This document shows, piece by piece, positions 23,385-26,871 of a stretch of 26,871 nucleotides of DNA. Both the position numbers and the translations under genes were made by a program. This DNA is from an uncultured Bacilli bacterium. Its GTDB lineage: Bacteria > Bacillota_I > Bacilli_A > RF39 > UBA660. The notes beneath the pieces are model-generated. The model searched no databases and was not told the origin of the DNA. It saw only the letters and a program-made list of their open reading frames with translations. Within the stretch, counting starts at the first letter, position 1. Each line of letters opens with the position of its first letter. The stretch is taken from NCBI GenBank assembly GCA_934097015.1, contig CAKONF010000014.1, positions 1 through 26,871 on the forward strand. Reading direction: 5' to 3'.

Positions 23385-24281
23385 ATGAATATTAACTACG
23401 ACTTATATAAAACGTTTTATATCGTTGCAAACTGTTCAACAATAACTGAAGCATCTAAAAAACTGATGATTAGTCAACCAGCTGTTACAAAAGCTATTAA
23501 AAATTTAGAATCACAATTAAATGGCTCACTATTTATTAGAAATAAAACCGGGATAAAACTTACTGAAAATGGAAAAAAATTTTATAATTACATTAGGCCT
23601 GCAATTGAGCAAATGCAAAATGCATCAAATTTATTTGACAACATAAACAAAATTGAAAACGGTGAAATTAAAATAGGAACAAGTAATACAATTTTAAAAT
23701 ATTTTTTAATGCCTTATTTGAAAAAATACTCAAGAAATTTTCCTAATGTAAATATCTCCATTGAGGAAAGTTATACACCAGAGTTAATAAATATGGTTAA
23801 GAATAATTCACTAGACATAGCAATCATTTATGCTAATGATAATGATAAAAAATTAGATGGATTAAAAATACTTAAACTTCAAACATTAAATTATTGCTTC
23901 ATTGGTAATAAGAAATATAAAAATCTTTCTAACAAAACATTAAATTTTGAAGAATTAAAAAAAGAAAACTTAATATTGAATACAATAAATCCAATTCAAA
24001 CTTCATTACTTAATAATACGGAAGATAATTCAGAATATATTGCACATATAAATTTAGCCAGTCATTCACTTGTATACGAATTTGTTAAAGAAGGATTTGG
24101 AATCGGATTGGTAATTAAAGAATTTATAGAAGATAAACTGAAAGATAAAGATTTATATGAAATTAAAACTAAAGAAAAATTTCAACCATTAAATCTTATA
24201 TTAATAGTTAATAAAAATAGTTTCCCAACATATGCAACTTCACAGCTAATAAATATTATAAAAAATAAGGAGGAAAAATAA
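23385..24281 (+). CDS. LysR-family transcriptional regulator
   Basis: 298 residues, ATG with GAGGGG six bases upstream. Residues 1-60 are the winged helix-turn-helix: FYIVANCSTITEASKKLMIS, QPAVTKAIKNLESQLNGSLF, then KLTENGKKFYNYI. The rest is the periplasmic-binding-like effector domain (GEIKIGTSNTILKYFLMPYL, SLDIAIIYAND, and FVKEGFGIGLV). LysR proteins typically activate a divergent operon in response to a small molecule and repress their own gene. The divergent operon here starts with the peptide gene 187 bases away, with a T-N11-A palindrome between. The ligand may be the mature peptide or a precursor, but nothing in the sequence says so. Confidence 0.92.
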   Translation: MNINYDLYKTFYIVANCSTITEASKKLMISQPAVTKAIKNLESQLNGSLFIRNKTGIKLTENGKKFYNYIRPAIEQMQNASNLFDNINKIENGEIKIGTSNTILKYFLMPYLKKYSRNFPNVNISIEESYTPELINMVKNNSLDIAIIYANDNDKKLDGLKILKLQTLNYCFIGNKKYKNLSNKTLNFEELKKENLILNTINPIQTSLLNNTEDNSEYIAHINLASHSLVYEFVKEGFGIGLVIKEFIEDKLKDKDLYEIKTKEKFQPLNLILIVNKNSFPTYATSQLINIIKNKEEK

Positions 24282-25129
24282 TGAAAATATTAATTATTAC
24301 AAATTTGGAAAATGAATGTAGCATAGAGGATATTTGGATATCTAATTCATTTATTAGTGATGGGCATACTGTTAAACTTGTTAATAAATACTATGATAAA
24401 TCCTTGGAGGATGAATATGATATATTTATTAAAAGATATTCATGGATTGAAGACATTGATGATTTTTCAGTTGGAGCTGAAGAATCAGACTATGAAACAA
24501 GAATTTTAAGAAAGGATTTACCTAGAATAAATTTTGACGGTAAATTTGATAATCAAGGAAAACACTATTTGGCCAACTTATATAATAATGGTTATGCAGT
24601 AGTACCAACAATTAATAATATTTTAGAATTAGAAAAACTTGATAACTATGAAAAATTTCTAGTTAAACCAGTTAATGGTTATGCAAGTTATGGAATCATT
24701 GAAGCAAATAAAAGTAATATAAGTAATTACTGGAATAGTAATTATGTAATTCAACCAAAATTATATTTTGATAGTGAAGTCCAATTTTACTTTGTAGGTA
24801 ACAAATACGAATTTGCGCAAATATTTACCCCTAAAAAATTACTATCACATGAAAATGCTATTTTCTATACTCCAACTATAGAAGAAATCAGATTGGCTGA
24901 ATTATTTGCAAATTTGAATGGTAATAGTTTTAATGGAGTTCAAAGAATAGACTTTTTAAAGCTAAATAATCGATTATTGTTATCGGAATTAGAAGATGAT
25001 AGTCCATATATGGCAATTGAAGCACTTTCAGATAATAAAAAACAAGAACTCATTGATGACTTTAAACAAATGGTATATGCTTATTATAATAATTTTAAAA
25101 ATGAAAAAAAGAAAATATTAAAAAGATAA
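24281..25129 (+). CDS. ATP-grasp ligase (RimK/DcsG-like)
   Basis: 282 residues; its ATG overlaps the lysR stop by one base (TAATG) and has AAGGAGG upstream, so the two are translationally coupled. The ATP-grasp signature is complete: FLVKPVNGYASYGI (Lys129 and the Gly-rich loop), VIQPKLYF (hinge), VQRIDFLKL (Arg222, Asp224) and LSELEDDSPYM (Glu236, Glu238 for Mg). The N-terminal domain begins MKILIITNLEN and has IKRYSWIED, like small-molecule or peptide ligases of the RimK and cycloserine-synthase (DcsG) kind. Such enzymes use ATP to join a carboxylate and an amine through an acyl phosphate. With the racemase of the divergent operon, addition of a D-amino acid to the peptide is conceivable. 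Confidence 0.82.
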   Translation: MKILIITNLENECSIEDIWISNSFISDGHTVKLVNKYYDKSLEDEYDIFIKRYSWIEDIDDFSVGAEESDYETRILRKDLPRINFDGKFDNQGKHYLANLYNNGYAVVPTINNILELEKLDNYEKFLVKPVNGYASYGIIEANKSNISNYWNSNYVIQPKLYFDSEVQFYFVGNKYEFAQIFTPKKLLSHENAIFYTPTIEEIRLAELFANLNGNSFNGVQRIDFLKLNNRLLLSELEDDSPYMAIEALSDNKKQELIDDFKQMVYAYYNNFKNEKKKILKR

Positions 25130-25154
25130 TCCAATTAAATTGAATTATCTTTTT
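25120..25154 (+). terminator. Bidirectional terminator between the ATP-grasp and amidohydrolase genes
   Basis: AAAAAGATAAT (25120-25130) pairs with ATTATCTTTTT (25144-25154), with an inner CAATT/AATTG pairing; T run follows on the plus strand and A run precedes it, so it can serve both converging genes. Confidence 0.8.
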
Positions 25155-25961
25155 TTAGAAATTTGTATTATAAGCACTGCAAACATTATTATATAAAATA
25201 TCTTTTTTCTCTTTTTCATCAACATTCAATAGATCTATTACTCTTATATAACTTGATACATCACTATACTCATCTGATACTGCAAAAAAATCTGTTCCAT
25301 ACATTATTTTATTTTTAACAGATGGATAGATATCAAAATACTTATTGATAGTGTCTGCTATCAATTTATTTTGTTTTTCTCTCTCTTCAATATTTTCACC
25401 ATCGTTACATCCACTAAAACATGTATAAAAATTTTCATATTTATTACATAAATAGAATAAACTATCAAAATTTGGCCAATTTATATGGCTAGCAATAAAG
25501 TTTACTTTTGGATATTTTTTTGCTAAATCTTCTATAAATTTTGCATCAGAATATGGAGAATATGAGCTTTCACCATTGTTATCATAAATTTCACCACAAT
25601 GAAATGTAACAGACAAATGATGAGTATTTGCAAATTCCGCAACTTTAAATATTTTTTCATCATTTGCATAGTACTTTTGATAACCCAAATAAATTTTTAC
25701 TGCTATTATTCTAGGATATTTGTTAAGATTTTTTTCAACTTTAATTAACTCATTATCAACATCATCTAAATCTACTGAATCAATGAAATACATATTACCA
25801 TTATCAATAAATTCTTCGAAATTATAAGGATTTAACATTTCATCAATATAAAGACCTCTTATATTAATATACTTATCAGCACATGCAGTTTTCATGTATA
25901 AATTAAAATCTTCTTTTGTTAATACATGCATATGGCAATCAACTATACAATTATAATTCAT
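25155..25961 (-). CDS. Metal-dependent amidohydrolase (Amidohydro_2 / TatD-like)
   Basis: 268 residues from the ATG at 25961, with GGAGGG six bases upstream; the TTG at 25967 is inside that spacing. TIM-barrel metal ligands are visible in order: DCHMH (His10, His12), AVKIYLG (Lys89), FHCGE (His121), ASHINWP (His159) and MYGTDFF (Asp224). This matches the Amidohydro_2 family, which hydrolyses or decarboxylates small ring and lactone compounds, and is also near TatD-type hydrolases. Substrate unknown. It converges on the ATP-grasp gene and shares its terminator; it could belong to the peptide locus as a processing or detoxifying enzyme, but its orientation and separate promoter make this uncertain. 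The 276 bases upstream hold only A/T-rich sequence with several -10-like boxes. Confidence 0.85.
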   Translation of the reverse strand: MNYNCIVDCHMHVLTKEDFNLYMKTACADKYINIRGLYIDEMLNPYNFEEFIDNGNMYFIDSVDLDDVDNELIKVEKNLNKYPRIIAVKIYLGYQKYYANDEKIFKVAEFANTHHLSVTFHCGEIYDNNGESSYSPYSDAKFIEDLAKKYPKVNFIASHINWPNFDSLFYLCNKYENFYTCFSGCNDGENIEEREKQNKLIADTINKYFDIYPSVKNKIMYGTDFFAVSDEYSDVSSYIRVIDLLNVDEKEKKDILYNNVCSAYNTNF

Positions 25962-26227
25962 TTGCAACCCTCCATTCTTGAATTATATCCATTTATATTA
26001 TAGAATTTATTATACTAAAATTTTTAATTAATTTTATATTATTTGCAACTTGTATTTTTTTCAATCACGCTTTATCTTTAAATAATTCACATCTATAATA
26101 TATCATGATTATATTGTTTTGTAAATTATATCATTATGCTTACTATGTTTCAAATTTATAGTTATCACTTTTTTCTTAATATAAACAACAATATTTTTCC
26201 AGATATTTCTTTATTATGTCAAAGAAA

Positions 26228-26254
26228 AGAATCTGATTTAATATTTCAGATTCT
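26228..26254 (-). terminator. Terminator of the sigma factor gene
   Basis: AGAATCTGA (26228-26236) pairs perfectly with TCAGATTCT (26246-26254); the stop codon lies in the loop. TTTTCTTT follows on the minus strand. Confidence 0.75.
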
Positions 26255-26762
26255 CTTTAATTAGATTTAATATTTTATTATGTTTTTTAGCAATACAACT
26301 TTGTGTACAATTAAATATCTTTGCTAAGTTTTTTTGAGTTATTCTTTTAGTTTTAATACCATATAAACTACATATAATAAATTTATCTTCAAAATTATTT
26401 AATGAATATTCTAATTCTTTTTTTGTTTCTTTTTTTATTAACATATCAAGAATCTTTTCTTCTTTTGATGGAATAATATCAAGCAAATATAAATCATCTT
26501 TTATTTGTAAATCTAATGATTCTTCATTAAAAGATTTCTTTTTAAATATGTCTTTATACTTATTGTGAATACATCTTGATGCATATGTTATAAATTTAAC
26601 ATTATTATCATCTTTATATGTATCATATGCTTGTATTAAAGCTACCATACCATCATGAAAATAATCTTCTTCAAAGTCTCTATTATAATTATATAAATTT
26701 CTATAATGAGATAATATTTTATATACTAAGTTTTGGTAATTTAAGATAGTTTCTTCTCTCAA
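26238..26762 (-). CDS. Sigma-70-family RNA polymerase sigma factor (short, SigH/ECF-like)
   Basis: 174 residues. The start is TTG at 26762, with GGAG six bases upstream; no ATG fits. Region 2 is clear: YQNLVYKILSHYRNLYNYNR, EEDYFHDGMVALIQAYDTY and VKFITYASRCIHNKYKDIF, the last part being the -10-binding helix. A linker follows, then region 4 with DKFIICSLYGIKTKRITQKN and LAKIFNCTQSCIAKKHNKIL as helix-turn-helix for the -35 box. Regions 1 and 3 are absent. The conserved FHDGMVALIQAYDTY pattern places it with small SigH/SigI-like or phage/competence-type sigma factors more than with anti-sigma-controlled ECF factors, and no anti-sigma gene is visible. The target promoters are unknown. The last 109 bases of the window contain no gene I can support. 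Confidence 0.85.
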   Translation of the reverse strand: MREETILNYQNLVYKILSHYRNLYNYNRDFEEDYFHDGMVALIQAYDTYKDDNNVKFITYASRCIHNKYKDIFKKKSFNEESLDLQIKDDLYLLDIIPSKEEKILDMLIKKETKKELEYSLNNFEDKFIICSLYGIKTKRITQKNLAKIFNCTQSCIAKKHNKILNLIKENLKY

Positions 26763-26871
26763 ACTAATCTCCTATCTTAAACTATAAATAACTCCTTACA
26801 TAATATATTTAATCTAATTTTTAACAATAATAATTTTCCTTTCTTTTAGGGAATAACCCGATACACATCAC

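Noticed and set aside
16533..26048. A 13-bp direct repeat ATATTATTTGCAA at 16533-16545 and 26036-26048 flanks the peptide locus like attachment sites.
   Set aside because: At this base composition many 13-bp matches are expected by chance in 27 kb; no integrase or tRNA gene is present and the left copy lies inside the operon.
26821..26871. A short minus-strand frame ending VYRVIP at 26846, possibly the end of an upstream gene.
   Set aside because: Only eight codons are visible and other frames are equally open; nothing can be supported.

Overview
The window is very AT-rich (roughly three quarters A+T by eye). Its short intergenic gaps, AGGAGG/AGGTG-type ribosome binding sites, Gram-positive promoters and T-run terminators point to a low-GC member of the Bacillota (Bacilli/Erysipelotrichia/RF39-like gut lineages are plausible). 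TGA behaves as a stop and Trp is TGG in the intact genes, so the standard bacterial code applies. The species cannot be named from the sequence.

Region 1 (1-7.65 kb, mostly minus strand). A partial exported protein at the left edge has an unusual folded 5' leader. Next to it is a three-gene set: a CPBP protease-like membrane protein without catalytic residues, an intact CPBP protease, and an ImmA/IrrE-like protein without HExxH. A DUF421 (YetF-type) membrane protein and a thioredoxin-like gene that has lost both its CxxC and its start codon follow. A very large MMPL/RND transporter is divergent from a TetR regulator across a pair of 17-bp direct repeats.

Region 2 (7.65-16.5 kb, almost all minus strand). 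This is a patchwork of small accessory genes and gene wrecks. Intact genes: a C39-like cysteine protease, a Fic protein with a winged-helix tail, several GNAT acetyltransferases (one with two tandem domains) and a SAM methyltransferase. Broken genes: a carbohydrate-binding-type protein, a histidine kinase, an S66 (MccF-type) peptidase, two Nudix hydrolases, a GNAT and a DacA-type carboxypeptidase. A short leader ORF whose 3' end forms one arm of a terminator hairpin looks like a transcription attenuator in front of the broken S66 gene.

Region 3 (16.5-25.15 kb). This is the most interesting part: a compact apparent RiPP (ribosomally made, post-translationally modified peptide) locus. A 26-residue peptide gene, too small for ordinary gene calling, begins a minus-strand operon. 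It is followed, after a 14-bp hairpin, by a radical SAM/SPASM peptide-maturase-like enzyme, a Tet(M)-type ribosome-protection GTPase, a methyltransferase with an unknown N-terminal region, an alanine racemase and an S66/MccF-type LD-carboxypeptidase, with gaps of 34, 8, -1 and 8 bases and a terminator at the end. Divergent from it are a LysR regulator and, overlapping by one base, an ATP-grasp ligase. A 19-bp perfect palindrome sits in the shared control region. One modifying enzyme, a possible ligase, a racemase and two proteins of classical resistance families suggest a modified peptide that may act on translation or carry a D-residue; this is inference.

Region 4 (25.15-26.87 kb). An amidohydrolase and a small sigma-70-family factor with a TTG start, both on the minus strand; the connection to the peptide locus is unclear.
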